Below, piece after piece: positions 15,183 to 24,274 of a stretch of 64,000 nucleotides of DNA. This stretch comes from Hirschia sp964342355 (GTDB lineage: Bacteria; Pseudomonadota; Alphaproteobacteria; Caulobacterales; Hyphomonadaceae), in the NCBI GenBank assembly GCA_964342355.1, contig CAYFFG010000013.1, forward strand, positions 1-64,000, read 5' to 3'. The position numbers and the translations under genes are program-made. How positions within the stretch are numbered: position 1 is the stretch's first letter; each line of letters begins with the position of its first letter. The notes under the pieces were generated by a model. That model did no database searches. It saw only the letters and a list, made by a program, of their open reading frames with translations, and was not told the DNA's origin.

Positions 15183-16160
15183 CTACTGAGCAGTTGAACC
15201 TTGTTCGAGAAGCGCTTCATCATTGTGATCGCCTAGGCCGATTTCGCCCAATTGAATGGCGTTTAGATCGTCGGTTGTCATGCCGCGCAGCTGACTAAAG
15301 GCGATACGTGTGCGAAGTCCTGGCTCTTGATCCGTTGCTTCGGTCTCAATCACGTCAAAGGCTGCTTCCAGAAGGTCGGTGACGTGATTGTTGCGCGACC
15401 TGGATGTTGAGCCGCCCAACATGACTGCGATTACACGGTGTCCGTCACGTTCGGCTGAGGCGAGCAGGTTGTAACCAGAAGCGCGTGTGTACCCGGTTTT
15501 GATGCCGTCTACGCCACGAACTTCGCCAAGCAGCTTGTTGTGATTTTTATATTTTGCGCGTCCATAGGCAAATTCAGTGGTCGCAAAGTAATCATAGTAA
15601 TCAGCGTGATCAAAAAGGATTGCTTCGCCCAAGCGCGCCAAGTCTCTTGCTGTTGATAACTGTTCGGCGTCTGGAAGACCGGATGCGTTCTTGAAGCGTG
15701 TGTTCTCAAGGCCAAGTTGACGCGCTTTTGCGGTCATCAGGGCAGCAAAGCGAGATTCATTGCCGCCAAGACGTTCAGCTAGAACAACCGCGACGTCATT
15801 TGCAGACTTGGTGACGAGTGCGTGGATTGCCTCTTCGACACTGATTGTGCTGCCGGGACGTAAGTTGAGCTTTGAGGGAGGTTGGTTGGCGGCGTTGCTG
15901 GAGACTATAATCTCATCGGACAGCATCAGGTCGCCTGATTTCAGGGCGTCAAACACCATGTAGAGTGTCATCACTTTGGTAATCGAGGCTGGATAACGCG
16001 GGGCGTCAGCATTACGCGCGTGCAACACTTCTGCGCTGTCCACATCAATGACAAAAGACGCATAGCGCTCCGCCCAAGAGGGTAGCACGCCGACACTTGC
16101 AAGCGCCAACCCCACCATTGCGTTACGAATCGACTTCCTTAATGCGAGTGACCTCGACAT
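15183..16160 (-). CDS. D-alanyl-D-alanine carboxypeptidase (PBP5/6 type, S11)
   Basis: A 325-residue exported enzyme that trims the terminal D-Ala from peptidoglycan pentapeptides. The start at 16160 gives a signal peptide (MSRSLALRKSIRNAMVGLAL, cleavage near SWA-ER); upstream extension to 16349 is unlikely. Active-site motifs are complete: S59-x-x-K62 (SITK), S119-A-N121 and K221-T-G223. The C-terminal region after the catalytic domain is short and lacks an obvious amphipathic anchor or SPOR domain, so it may be soluble in the periplasm. Convergent to mipZ. Confidence 0.92.
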   Translation of the reverse strand: MSRSLALRKSIRNAMVGLALASVGVLPSWAERYASFVIDVDSAEVLHARNADAPRYPASITKVMTLYMVFDALKSGDLMLSDEIIVSSNAANQPPSKLNLRPGSTISVEEAIHALVTKSANDVAVVLAERLGGNESRFAALMTAKARQLGLENTRFKNASGLPDAEQLSTARDLARLGEAILFDHADYYDYFATTEFAYGRAKYKNHNKLLGEVRGVDGIKTGYTRASGYNLLASAERDGHRVIAVMLGGSTSRSRNNHVTDLLEAAFDVIETEATDQEPGLRTRIAFSQLRGMTTDDLNAIQLGEIGLGDHNDEALLEQGSTAQ

Positions 16161-16506
16161 GACGACACACCTTCCGGAAACATCGGGAATTAAAAGATAT
16201 CGTGTCATTTTGACGCGCAATGCTTTCTTCACGGTTAATTGTATCGTTGAAGGCGGCTCATAGCGCTTTAAATTTATGCAATTCACAGTGTGTTTACAAA
16301 TTTGCTCTGGCGTACTGCGCTTAAACTGTGGATTAAAGGCGATCTGCACGAAGATTTAGCGTTCAAATTGGGGAAGGCTGCGGAATTTCACTGCCAACCC
16401 CTTCCATAAATTGCCGTCTTTCATATCTTTGTTTAGGCGATGCATGTCATATTTGAATACTGCATGACATGTCATGTGTGTGTCGGTCCAAAGATTTGAT
16501 AGGTTT

Positions 16507-16836
16507 ATGTCAGACAAAAAGTCCCCAACCGATCCGGATAATGAGACAGGCGTCGCCACGCGCGTACAGCCGAAGACCAAGAGGCCTTCGATGTATCGTG
16601 TGTTGATTTTAAACGATGACTACACGCCGATGGAGTTTGTAGTCCTCATTCTTGAGCACTTCTTCAACAAATCCCGTGAAGAAGCCACGCGTATTATGCT
16701 GCATGTCCACAATCATGGCGTCGGTGTCTGCGGAGTGTTCACTTATGAGGTCGCTGAAACGAAAGTGGCTCAGGTACTAGACCTGGCCCGCAGAAACGAA
16801 CACCCTCTGCAGTGTACCATGGAACGCGAAGATTAG
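16507..16836 (+). CDS. clpS: ClpS adaptor for N-degron substrates
   Basis: A 109-residue adaptor that binds N-terminal Phe/Leu/Trp/Tyr residues and delivers proteins to ClpAP. The disordered N-terminus (~1-30) is followed by the ClpS core: YRVLILNDDYTPMEFVVLILEHFF (ligand pocket with NDD), ATRIMLHVHNHGVGVCGVFTYEVAETKV and HPLQCTME. The ATG at 16507 is preferred because upstream codons (to 16474) fall outside the family. It ends 9 bases before clpA; the two form the usual operon. Confidence 0.95.
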   Translation: MSDKKSPTDPDNETGVATRVQPKTKRPSMYRVLILNDDYTPMEFVVLILEHFFNKSREEATRIMLHVHNHGVGVCGVFTYEVAETKVAQVLDLARRNEHPLQCTMERED

Positions 16837-16845
16837 AGGTCTGCC

Positions 16846-19170
16846 ATGCCGTCACTGACTCCCAGCCTAGAACGCGCCATCGAACGCGCTTTGCAGCTGG
16901 CCTCCGATCGAAAACACGAATACGCCACGTTGGAACATCTCCTGTTTGCGCTGACAGAGGACGATGACGCAGCTGAAGTCATGCGTGCCTGCAAGCTGAA
17001 CATTGATAAGCTGCGCGGAGATATCAACGATTATCTGGATGAAGAACTGAACTCCATCATTGTTGATGATGGCGACGCTGTGCATCCGACCGCTGCTTTC
17101 CAGCGCGTAGTTCAGCGGGCTGTTCTTCATGTGGAAAGTTCGGGTAGAGACGAAGTGTCCGGCGCTAACGTGCTTGTTTCGATTTTTGCTGAACGCGAGA
17201 GCCACGCTGCTTACTTCCTGCAAGAGCAGGATATGACACGGTATGATGCTGTGAATTACATTTCTCACGGTGTCGCCAAGAAGCCAGGCATGTCTCGGTC
17301 CAAACCGGTCGAAGGCGCTGGCGAAAAAGAAGAAGAGACCGTCAAAGCTGCAGGTGAGGCGTTGCAGGCGTACTGTGTCGATCTCAACCAAAAGGCCAAG
17401 GATGGAAAAACAGACCCGCTAATTGGTCGTCAGATCGAAGTGGATCGCTGTATCCAGGTGCTTTGCCGTCGCCGAAAGAATAATCCGCTTTTGGTGGGTG
17501 ACCCGGGAGTTGGCAAAACCGCTATCGCTGAAGGTCTCGCTAAACGCATCGTTGATGGCGAAGCGCCTGAAATCCTGAACGAAAGCATCATCTATTCGCT
17601 GGATATGGGCGCGCTTCTTGCGGGCACGCGTTATCGCGGTGACTTTGAAGAGCGTTTGAAACAGGTCGTTAAAGAGCTTGAAGAGCAGCCGCGTTCTGTT
17701 CTGTTTATTGATGAAATCCACACAGTGATCGGTGCGGGCGCCACGTCCGGCGGGGCGATGGACGCGTCTAATTTGCTTAAGCCTGCGTTGCAGTCGGGTG
17801 AGCTGCGTTGCATGGGCTCTACGACCTATAAGGAATACCGTCAGCACTTTGAAAAAGATCGTGCGTTGGCGCGGCGTTTCCAGAAGATTGATGTTGTAGA
17901 GCCAAGTGTTCCAGACGCGATCAAAATCCTTCAGGGATTGAAATCGCGTTTTGAGGAGTTTCATGGGCTGAAATACACCAATGAGGCGATTAAAACGGCT
18001 GTGGAGTTGGCTGCACGCTATATTACTGACCGCAAATTACCGGACAAAGCGATTGATGTGATCGACGAAGCTGGCGCTAGCCAATGGCTGTTGCCCGAAT
18101 CCAAGCGTCGTAAACAGATTGGACCGCGTGAAATCGAGCAAGTCGTTGCAAAGATTGCGCGTATTCCTTCCAAGCAGGTCAATAAGACTGACGAGCAGGC
18201 GCTCAAGTCGATTGATGCTGACCTTAAACGTGTTGTTTTTGGCCAGGATGATGCAATTGTTGCGTTGTCTGATGCGATCAAACTGTCTCGGGCAGGTCTT
18301 CGCGAGCAGAATAAACCGATCGGGTCTTATCTATTCTCTGGTCCGACAGGGGTTGGTAAAACCGAGGTAGCGCGCCAGTTGGCGTCTATCATGGGTGTGG
18401 AACTTCTTCGCTTTGACATGTCCGAATATATGGAACGCCACACCGTTTCGCGTCTGATCGGTGCGCCTCCTGGATATGTCGGATACGACCAAGGCGGATT
18501 GCTTACTGATGGCGTTGACCAGCACCCACACTGTGTCCTGCTGTTGGATGAGATCGAAAAAGCGCACCCTGAATTGTTCAACATCCTGCTTCAGGTGATG
18601 GACAATGGCGCGCTAACAGATGCGAACGGTAAGAAGATCGACTTCCGCAATGTAGTCCTGATCATGACGACGAATGCGGGTGCTGCGGATGCTGCAAAAG
18701 AAGCGATTGGTTTTGGTCGTGGTAAGCGCGATGGCGAAGATGAAGAAGCCATCAAAAAGCTCTTCACGCCTGAGTTCCGTAACCGTCTGGATGCGATCAT
18801 TCCATTTGCGCCACTTTCGCCAGACACGATTGGCCGCGTAGTCGACAAGTTTGTGCTTCAGCTTGAAGGTCAGCTTGCGGACCGCAATGTGGACATTACA
18901 TTGACGCCTGCTGCACGCGACTGGTTGTCTGAACGCGGATATGATGAAGCGTTTGGCGCGCGGCCTCTGGGGCGTGTGATCCAGGAACACGTCAAGAAGC
19001 CAATGGCTGAGGAACTATTGTTCGGGAAGCTTAAAAAGGGCGGTGCGGTTGAGATTGATGTCGATAAGAAAGACACATCCAAACTGGCTTTCAAGTTCAT
19101 GGATGCGCCAAGCAAACCGTCGTCCAAGAAATCGTCTGAAGACTCAGAAGAGCCAGAATTGACCGAGTAA
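16846..19170 (+). CDS. clpA: ClpA, ATPase subunit of ClpAP protease
   Basis: A 774-residue AAA+ unfoldase that feeds substrates into ClpP. Order: double Clp N-domain (~1-145, ClpS-binding), AAA1 with Walker A GDPGVGKT (218-225) and Walker B VLFIDEIHTVIGAG, then AAA2 with Walker A GPTGVGKT (~499-506), VLLLDEIEKAHPE and sensor GARPLGRVIQEHV. The IGF/L-type ClpP-contact loop IGFGRGKR lies in AAA2. A Ser/Glu-rich tail follows. ClpA lacks the long middle coiled coil of ClpB, as here. An AGAGG site precedes the ATG. In Caulobacter ClpAP degrades several cell-cycle proteins. Confidence 0.97.
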   Translation: MPSLTPSLERAIERALQLASDRKHEYATLEHLLFALTEDDDAAEVMRACKLNIDKLRGDINDYLDEELNSIIVDDGDAVHPTAAFQRVVQRAVLHVESSGRDEVSGANVLVSIFAERESHAAYFLQEQDMTRYDAVNYISHGVAKKPGMSRSKPVEGAGEKEEETVKAAGEALQAYCVDLNQKAKDGKTDPLIGRQIEVDRCIQVLCRRRKNNPLLVGDPGVGKTAIAEGLAKRIVDGEAPEILNESIIYSLDMGALLAGTRYRGDFEERLKQVVKELEEQPRSVLFIDEIHTVIGAGATSGGAMDASNLLKPALQSGELRCMGSTTYKEYRQHFEKDRALARRFQKIDVVEPSVPDAIKILQGLKSRFEEFHGLKYTNEAIKTAVELAARYITDRKLPDKAIDVIDEAGASQWLLPESKRRKQIGPREIEQVVAKIARIPSKQVNKTDEQALKSIDADLKRVVFGQDDAIVALSDAIKLSRAGLREQNKPIGSYLFSGPTGVGKTEVARQLASIMGVELLRFDMSEYMERHTVSRLIGAPPGYVGYDQGGLLTDGVDQHPHCVLLLDEIEKAHPELFNILLQVMDNGALTDANGKKIDFRNVVLIMTTNAGAADAAKEAIGFGRGKRDGEDEEAIKKLFTPEFRNRLDAIIPFAPLSPDTIGRVVDKFVLQLEGQLADRNVDITLTPAARDWLSERGYDEAFGARPLGRVIQEHVKKPMAEELLFGKLKKGGAVEIDVDKKDTSKLAFKFMDAPSKPSSKKSSEDSEEPELTE

Positions 19171-19236
19171 GTTTCCAGACTGTCGCCCGCATGTCATAAT
19201 TTGACGCACGGGCCCGGACTGGACATCGTATACGGT

Positions 19237-19278
19237 TTCGGGCGAGGACGCACAGTTCCTCGCCCGAATTCGTTTTAA
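19237..19278 (+). terminator. Rho-independent terminator after clpA
   Basis: A perfect 12-bp GC-rich stem: TTCGGGCGAGGA (19237-19248) with TCCTCGCCCGAA (19257-19268), loop of eight, followed by TTCGTTTTAAAA. It lies 66 bases past the clpA stop and separates it from trhO. Confidence 0.8.
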
Positions 19279-19311
19279 AATCGCCCATCGCTATTGGAGC
19301 AGGAGGCCAAA

Positions 19312-20304
19312 ATGACTAATTTTGTGGTTGCGGCGCTCTATCATTTTACGCCGTTGCCGGAGTTTGAAAGTTATCAAACACCGCTCCAGACATTGCTGGA
19401 TGAAAACGGCGTATGCGGTATCCTGCTTTTAGCGTCTGAGGGCGTGAATGGAACAATCGCCGGTTCGCGAGAAGGAATTGACAACGCCTTGAACGCCATT
19501 CGTGCGTTACCGGGGTGTTCAAATCTGGAGCACAAGGAAAGCTTTGCGGTTGAAAAGCCATTTCGCCGCATGAAAGTGCGTCTCAAAAAAGAAATCGTCA
19601 CCATGGGTGTGCCCGGAGTGGATCCAAACAATTTGGTCGGCACTTATGTCGAACCGGAGGCATGGAATGATTTGATTTCACGCGACGATGTTGTTGTGAT
19701 CGACACGCGCAACGACTATGAAGTTCAGATCGGAACTTTTAAGAATGCGGTCGACCCCAACACGCGTTCTTTCCGTGAATTCCCTGAGTGGTTCAAAGAG
19801 TTTCAACGCACACATAACAAGCCAAAAGTCGCCATGTTCTGCACTGGTGGTATCAGGTGTGAAAAGTCGACTGCTTTTGCAAAATCAATCGGCGTGGACG
19901 AAGTGTACCACCTAAAAGGCGGTATCCTCAAATACTTGGAAACCGTACCTGAACAGGAAAGCCTCTGGGAAGGTGATTGCTTTGTGTTCGACCGTCGTGT
20001 CGCCGTGGGGCATGGTCTCCAATTAGGTGATTATGATCTTTGCTATGCCTGCCGGCGTCCGTTGACGACTGAAGACAAAGCACACGAGCACTATGAAAAA
20101 GGTGTGTCCTGTCATCGTTGTATGGATGAATTTACTGACGAACGCCGCGCGCAGTTCCGCCAACGTCAGTATCAGGTGGCGCTTGCGCAAAAACGCGGCG
20201 AGGACCACATCGCGCAGGATGTTGAAGCTGCCCGTCTAGCCGCGCGGCAAGCAGCTGACGAGGCGCGCAAAAAAGCTGCTGAAGGCCGCAATTCGGAAAG
20301 CTGA
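19312..20304 (+). CDS. trhO: tRNA uridine(34) hydroxylase TrhO (rhodanese family)
   Basis: A 330-residue cytosolic enzyme that hydroxylates U34 of tRNA as the first step to 5-(carboxy)methoxyuridine. The ATG at 19312 has an AGGAGG five bases upstream; a TTG at 19294 is not needed. Domains: N-terminal acylphosphatase-like region (~1-95, GILLLASEGVNGTIAGS), rhodanese domain (~120-220) with catalytic loop FCTGGIRCEKS, and a C-terminal Cys-containing stretch (CYACRRPLT, CHRCMDE). The tail is Ala/Arg-rich. It is followed four bases later by a GST-like gene, a probable operon. Confidence 0.92.
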   Translation: MTNFVVAALYHFTPLPEFESYQTPLQTLLDENGVCGILLLASEGVNGTIAGSREGIDNALNAIRALPGCSNLEHKESFAVEKPFRRMKVRLKKEIVTMGVPGVDPNNLVGTYVEPEAWNDLISRDDVVVIDTRNDYEVQIGTFKNAVDPNTRSFREFPEWFKEFQRTHNKPKVAMFCTGGIRCEKSTAFAKSIGVDEVYHLKGGILKYLETVPEQESLWEGDCFVFDRRVAVGHGLQLGDYDLCYACRRPLTTEDKAHEHYEKGVSCHRCMDEFTDERRAQFRQRQYQVALAQKRGEDHIAQDVEAARLAARQAADEARKKAAEGRNSES

Positions 20305-20308
20305 GTTC

Positions 20309-20968
20309 ATGTCTGAGGGTCTGCCCATCGTGTATACATTCAGGCGCTGTCCTTATGCGATGCGCGCTCGAATGGCGCTGCATGCTTCAGGTGTGGCTTT
20401 TGAATGGCGTGAGATTGTGTTGCGTGACAAGCCTCAGGCCATGCTGGCCGCAAGCGCAAAAGGCACTGTTCCGGTGTTAATTTTGCCGACAGGCGCAGTG
20501 ATTGATGAAAGCTTGGATATTGTCCTTTGGGCTTTATCAGAAAATGACCCGCTGGACCTTCTACCGGATAACAGCATTGATCGGAAAACAACTTACGATC
20601 TGATTGCAGACAATGACGGTCCCTTCAAGCAGGCGTTGGATCGCTACAAATACGCGACGCGGTATGAAGATGCGGACCCAATATTAGAGCGAGACAAAGG
20701 GGAAGTCGTCCTCAATAGTTTAAACGAGCGTCTTGAAAAAACAGAGTTTCTAGTGGGAGAAAGATTGGGTCTTGCTGACATTGCGATCTTTCCATTCATC
20801 AGGCAGTTTCGGATTGCTGATCGGGAGTGGTTTGACGCGCAACCTTATGACGCGCTGAAGCTTTGGTTGAATGCGCGCATGGCCAGTAACCTGTTTACAG
20901 ATATCATGATCAAGCGAGCGCCGTGGAAGCCTGACGACGAACCATTTTATTGGCCAAGCGCTGCTTAG
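20309..20968 (+). CDS. Glutathione S-transferase-like protein
   Basis: A 219-residue protein with a thioredoxin-like N-terminal domain (~1-80) carrying FRRCPYAMRARMAL (CPxA catalytic-type motif) and GTVPVLILPTGAVIDESLDI (cis-Pro and the Glu-Ser that binds the gamma-Glu of glutathione), then an all-helical C-terminal domain with VGERLGLADIAIFPFIRQF. This is the omega/beta-like GST pattern with Cys at the active site, more consistent with reductase or deglutathionylation chemistry than with conjugation. Substrate unknown. Four bases separate it from trhO. Confidence 0.85.
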   Translation: MSEGLPIVYTFRRCPYAMRARMALHASGVAFEWREIVLRDKPQAMLAASAKGTVPVLILPTGAVIDESLDIVLWALSENDPLDLLPDNSIDRKTTYDLIADNDGPFKQALDRYKYATRYEDADPILERDKGEVVLNSLNERLEKTEFLVGERLGLADIAIFPFIRQFRIADREWFDAQPYDALKLWLNARMASNLFTDIMIKRAPWKPDDEPFYWPSAA

Positions 20969-21066
20969 AAATAAATTCCGTGATTTGACGCGACGTCAGT
21001 CTCGCTTTTTTGAACGAAATCCCTTTATCTAGGTGAAAAGCAAAGATACTCAGGGAGAATTATCAC

Positions 21067-22014
21067 ATGGCAATGCCAGAAGTAATGAAAGGACGACTGT
21101 CGATACCGGTCGTCGGTTCGCCACTTTTTATCATTTCAAACCCGGATTTAGTGATCGCACAATGTCGCGCCGGTGTGGTGGGGTCATTTCCATCACTTAA
21201 TGCGCGTCCATCAGGTGTGTTTGAAGAGTGGTTGCAGCGTTTGAACAGTGAGCTGACAGAAGATGACGCGCCTTACGCGGTAAACCTCATTGTTCACAAG
21301 TCCAATAACCGTCTTGAAGAAGACCTGGAACTTTGTGTGAAGTACAAGGTGCCGATCATCATCACTTCGCTCGGTGCGCGGGTTGAAGTGAACGAGGCGA
21401 TCCATTCTTACGGTGGGATCGTACTGCACGATATCATCAACAACAAATTCGCAAAAAAGGCGATTGAAAAAGGCGCTGATGGCCTGATCGCTGTTGCTTC
21501 TGGTGCGGGTGGTCATGCTGGCACTATGTCGCCGTTTGCGCTGATTCAGGAAATTCGCCAGTGGTTTGACGGGCCGCTCTTACTGTCCGGTTCGATCGCC
21601 AGCGGTGCAAGTGTTTTGTCGGCCCAAGCAATGGGAGCGGACCTTGCTTATATTGGATCTGCTTTCATCGCGACTGAAGAAGCAAACGCTGTTGAAGGCT
21701 ATAAGCAGATGATTGCTGATTCAAACGCAGACGATATTGTTTATTCAAATCTTTTTACAGGTGTGCACGGCAACTACCTTAAGCCGAGCATCACAGCAGC
21801 AGGGTTAGATCCAGACAATTTGCCAGAATCCGATCCGTCTAAAATGAGCTTTGCGGTTGACGATAAGGGCGAGCGCAAGAAAGCCTGGAAAGACATTTGG
21901 GGCTGTGGGCAGGGTATTGGCGCGATCGATAAGATTCTTCCCACTGCTGAGCGCATCGCGCAGTTCAAGAAAGAATATGAAACCGCTAAAGCGCGCCTTC
22001 TAGGTTCTGTCTAA
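21067..22014 (+). CDS. Nitronate monooxygenase (2-nitropropane dioxygenase family)
   Basis: A 315-residue FMN-dependent TIM-barrel enzyme. Key sites: PVVGSPLFIISNPDLVIAQC at the N-terminus, a GLIAVASGAGGHAG loop with the family His (~142-155), and the phosphate-binding LLLSGSIASGASVLSAQAMGADLAYIGSAFIAT (~171-202). The family oxidises nitronates such as propionate-3-nitronate to carbonyl compounds and nitrite. It stands alone in its transcript and ends in a terminator shared with the convergent HIT gene. Exact substrate unverified. Confidence 0.87.
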   Translation: MAMPEVMKGRLSIPVVGSPLFIISNPDLVIAQCRAGVVGSFPSLNARPSGVFEEWLQRLNSELTEDDAPYAVNLIVHKSNNRLEEDLELCVKYKVPIIITSLGARVEVNEAIHSYGGIVLHDIINNKFAKKAIEKGADGLIAVASGAGGHAGTMSPFALIQEIRQWFDGPLLLSGSIASGASVLSAQAMGADLAYIGSAFIATEEANAVEGYKQMIADSNADDIVYSNLFTGVHGNYLKPSITAAGLDPDNLPESDPSKMSFAVDDKGERKKAWKDIWGCGQGIGAIDKILPTAERIAQFKKEYETAKARLLGSV

Positions 22015-22020
22015 ATCTTA

Positions 22021-22057
22021 CGGCGCGTCCGTTTCATGACGAGCGCGCCGAATTTTT
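22021..22057 (+). terminator. Terminator between NMO and HIT genes
   Basis: Arms CGGCGCG (22021-22027) and CGCGCCG (22044-22050) form a GC-rich stem with a 16-base loop, then AATTTTT. It occupies the short gap between two convergent genes. Confidence 0.7.
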
Positions 22058-22490
22058 AGAACGCAGCTTGGATCTTTTCCGCCAACTGCTTCAACTCATC
22101 TGTGTTCGCCATTTCGCCAGATGCGTGACGCCCGATTGGTTCGCCGTCACGCCGTGGTATGATGTGAAAGTGCAGGTGGAAGACAGTCTGTCCTGCCACC
22201 TCCCCGTTAAACTGGGTAATCACAACGCCATCTGGCGTTAAGCCTTTGACTACAGCATTTGCAACTTTTTGTACGCGTTCCATGTAAGGTCCCACGTGCT
22301 CAGCAGGCAGTTCGAGAAAATTGCGTGTGCCTGTCGCTTTTGGAATGACCAGTGTGTGACCTTCTGACTGCGGAAACACATCCATGAACGCCAGAACGAC
22401 GTCGTCTTCATAAACTTTGATACACGGGATTTCTCCGCGCAAAATCTTGCCGAAAATGTTGTCCGGGTCGTACTCGCCATAAAGACTCAT
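22056..22490 (-). CDS. HIT-family nucleotide hydrolase/transferase
   Basis: A 144-residue HIT protein (HINT-like). The histidine triad VFHLHFHIIPR sits at ~98-108, the last His being the nucleophile for nucleotidyl transfer. The N-terminal pattern DNIFGKILRGEIPCIKVYEDDVVLAFMDVFPQSEGHTLVIPK is typical of the HINT branch that hydrolyses adenosine phosphoramidates. It follows the GNAT gene by 15 bases on the same strand, so both are probably co-transcribed. Confidence 0.92.
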   Translation of the reverse strand: MSLYGEYDPDNIFGKILRGEIPCIKVYEDDVVLAFMDVFPQSEGHTLVIPKATGTRNFLELPAEHVGPYMERVQKVANAVVKGLTPDGVVITQFNGEVAGQTVFHLHFHIIPRRDGEPIGRHASGEMANTDELKQLAEKIQAAF

Positions 22491-22505
22491 GAGATCTGTG
22501 TCCTC

Positions 22506-23690
22506 CTATTGGTGTTCTTCGCCCTTGCGAAAGGGGGTGCGCTGTCCAAGATACTCCATGTCTGCGGCGACATGATCACGCTCGCGTTCAAGATATGCCG
22601 CCACTGCGTCAGAAAAACTTTCGTTAGCCAGCCAATGACAGGAATAAGTCGCTGTTGGCGAATAGCCACGCGCAAGCTTGTGTCCGCCTTGAGCGCCTGC
22701 TTCAACACGCTTCAGGCCGTGAGCGATGGCATAATCAATGGCTTGATAGTAGCAGGTTTCAAAGTGCAGACACGGGCGCTCTTCGGAGCGTCCCCAATAG
22801 CGACCGTAGAGCGTTTCCGAACCGACCATATTCATAGCGCCAGCAATTGGTTGATTGCTCTCTTCATCATAAGCAAAAACGAGAAGAATTTTGTCTGCGA
22901 GGCGTTTGCTTAAAAGCGAGAAAAATTCGCGGTTTAGATAAGGCGACCCCCATTTTCTGGCGCCTGTGTCCTGATAAAAGTCATAGAAAATATCCCAGTG
23001 GTCTTCTGTAATGTCTTTGCCGGTAAAGTGTCTGTAAATGAGGCCTGTTTGGGCCGTCTTGCGCTCTTTACGTAAGTTTTTCCGTTTGGCGGATGACAAT
23101 GCGCCCAGGAAGTCATCCCAGCTTGCATAATTGTTGTTAATCCAATGAAACTGCTGGTCCTGGCGCTGTAAGAGACCAAGTGCGCCGAGTTTTTCATATT
23201 CCAGCGCATCCACAAAATTCATGTGTACCGAAGAGATATGATTGTCTGCTGCGATTTTGGTGGCTGCGCTGATGAGGGCGTCTTGAATCGCACCTTGATT
23301 AGGGCCTGGCGCAACCAGGCGACGGCGGCCGGTCACAGGTGTAAACGGGATGGCGACTAATAGTTTTGGATAATAAGCGCCGCCGGCATTCTCATAAGCG
23401 TCAGCCCATGCGTAATCGAAAATATATTCGCCGCGCGAATGAGATTTAAGGTACATGGGCATTGCGCCGATCATGGTGTCGCTGCCATCAACTGCGATCA
23501 CATGATGAGGTGACCAGCCTGTTTCCGGGCTGACGCATCCCGTTGCTTCCAGCGCCTCAAGAAATTCCCATGTGACAAACGGATCAAAGGGCTCGCCAAT
23601 GGGATTGGCGATAGCATTCCATTGCTCGCGATCAACCGTCGCAAGGCCGTTTACGATGCGTAGAGTGATATCTTCGGTTTGGGACGACAT
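22506..23690 (-). CDS. GNAT-superfamily N-acetyltransferase (COG3146/DUF482 type)
   Basis: A 394-residue protein of the conserved family annotated as peptidogalycan-related or GNAT (COG3146). Recognised segments: WNAIANPIGEPFDPFVTWEFLEALEATGCVSPETGW near the N-terminus, HSRGEYIFDYAWADAYENAGGAYYPKLLVAIPFTPVTGRRRL, and ETLYGRYWGRSEERPCLHFETCYYQAIDYAIAHGLKRVEAGAQG.HK.ARGY near the C-terminus. The acetyl-CoA-type fold occupies the second half. The physiological substrate is not established. Upstream gene RidA is on the same strand 45 bases away. Confidence 0.85.
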   Translation of the reverse strand: MSSQTEDITLRIVNGLATVDREQWNAIANPIGEPFDPFVTWEFLEALEATGCVSPETGWSPHHVIAVDGSDTMIGAMPMYLKSHSRGEYIFDYAWADAYENAGGAYYPKLLVAIPFTPVTGRRRLVAPGPNQGAIQDALISAATKIAADNHISSVHMNFVDALEYEKLGALGLLQRQDQQFHWINNNYASWDDFLGALSSAKRKNLRKERKTAQTGLIYRHFTGKDITEDHWDIFYDFYQDTGARKWGSPYLNREFFSLLSKRLADKILLVFAYDEESNQPIAGAMNMVGSETLYGRYWGRSEERPCLHFETCYYQAIDYAIAHGLKRVEAGAQGGHKLARGYSPTATYSCHWLANESFSDAVAAYLERERDHVAADMEYLGQRTPFRKGEEHQ

Positions 23691-23735
23691 GGAATTTACC
23701 CTATCCGGGATCGTCCCGATATTGGTAGTGCCGGA

Positions 23736-24194
23736 TCAATCAATTTCTACGACAGCGTCAACTTCAACAGCAGCGTTGAGCGGCAGGACAGGGCATGCGA
23801 CGGCTGAGCGGGCATGGCGACCACGTTCGCCAAAAGCTTCTACCATCAAGTCGGAGCATCCATTGATGACTTGCGGGATGTCTGCAAAGTCAGGCGTGGC
23901 GTTGACAAAACCGCCTAATTTCACAATGCGCGCCACAGAAGAGAGCGTATCCAGTGCTGCGCTCATTTGGATGATCAGATTGATTGCGCACAAGCGGGCG
24001 GCGGCCTGTCCTTGTTCAAGTGTCATGTTTTCGCCGAGCCGGCCAGTCACGAGCCCGTTGGGGCCGATTGAAATCTGACCTGAAATGTAAAGGAGATTGC
24101 CTGAGCGAACGAAAGGAACGTAGTTGGCAACTGCTGCGACTGGTTCGCCCAGTGAGATACCCATGGCTTCTAGTCTGGCTTCGGGGGTCGTCAT
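23736..24194 (-). CDS. RidA-family protein
   Basis: A 152-residue member of the YjgF/YER057c/UK114 family. The ATG at 24194 has GGAG upstream; the extension to 24227 is not needed. The family core is seen in LLYISGQISIGPNG and the C-terminal PVLPLNAAVEVDAVVEID, but the canonical RidA Arg (in ...R..V..) that contacts the substrate is replaced in this longer subclass (motif SAVACPVLPLNAAVEVD). RidA removes reactive enamines/imines; this longer branch may have another role. Likely operon with the GNAT and HIT genes. Confidence 0.85.
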   Translation of the reverse strand: MTTPEARLEAMGISLGEPVAAVANYVPFVRSGNLLYISGQISIGPNGLVTGRLGENMTLEQGQAAARLCAINLIIQMSAALDTLSSVARIVKLGGFVNATPDFADIPQVINGCSDLMVEAFGERGRHARSAVACPVLPLNAAVEVDAVVEID

Positions 24195-24274
24195 TTCAAA
24201 AGCTCCTCTTGGCAATCGGCAGACCAAGGAAAAGCTGTATTCAGCCGTGATGGCAAGCGCAGAATGCCAAGGAA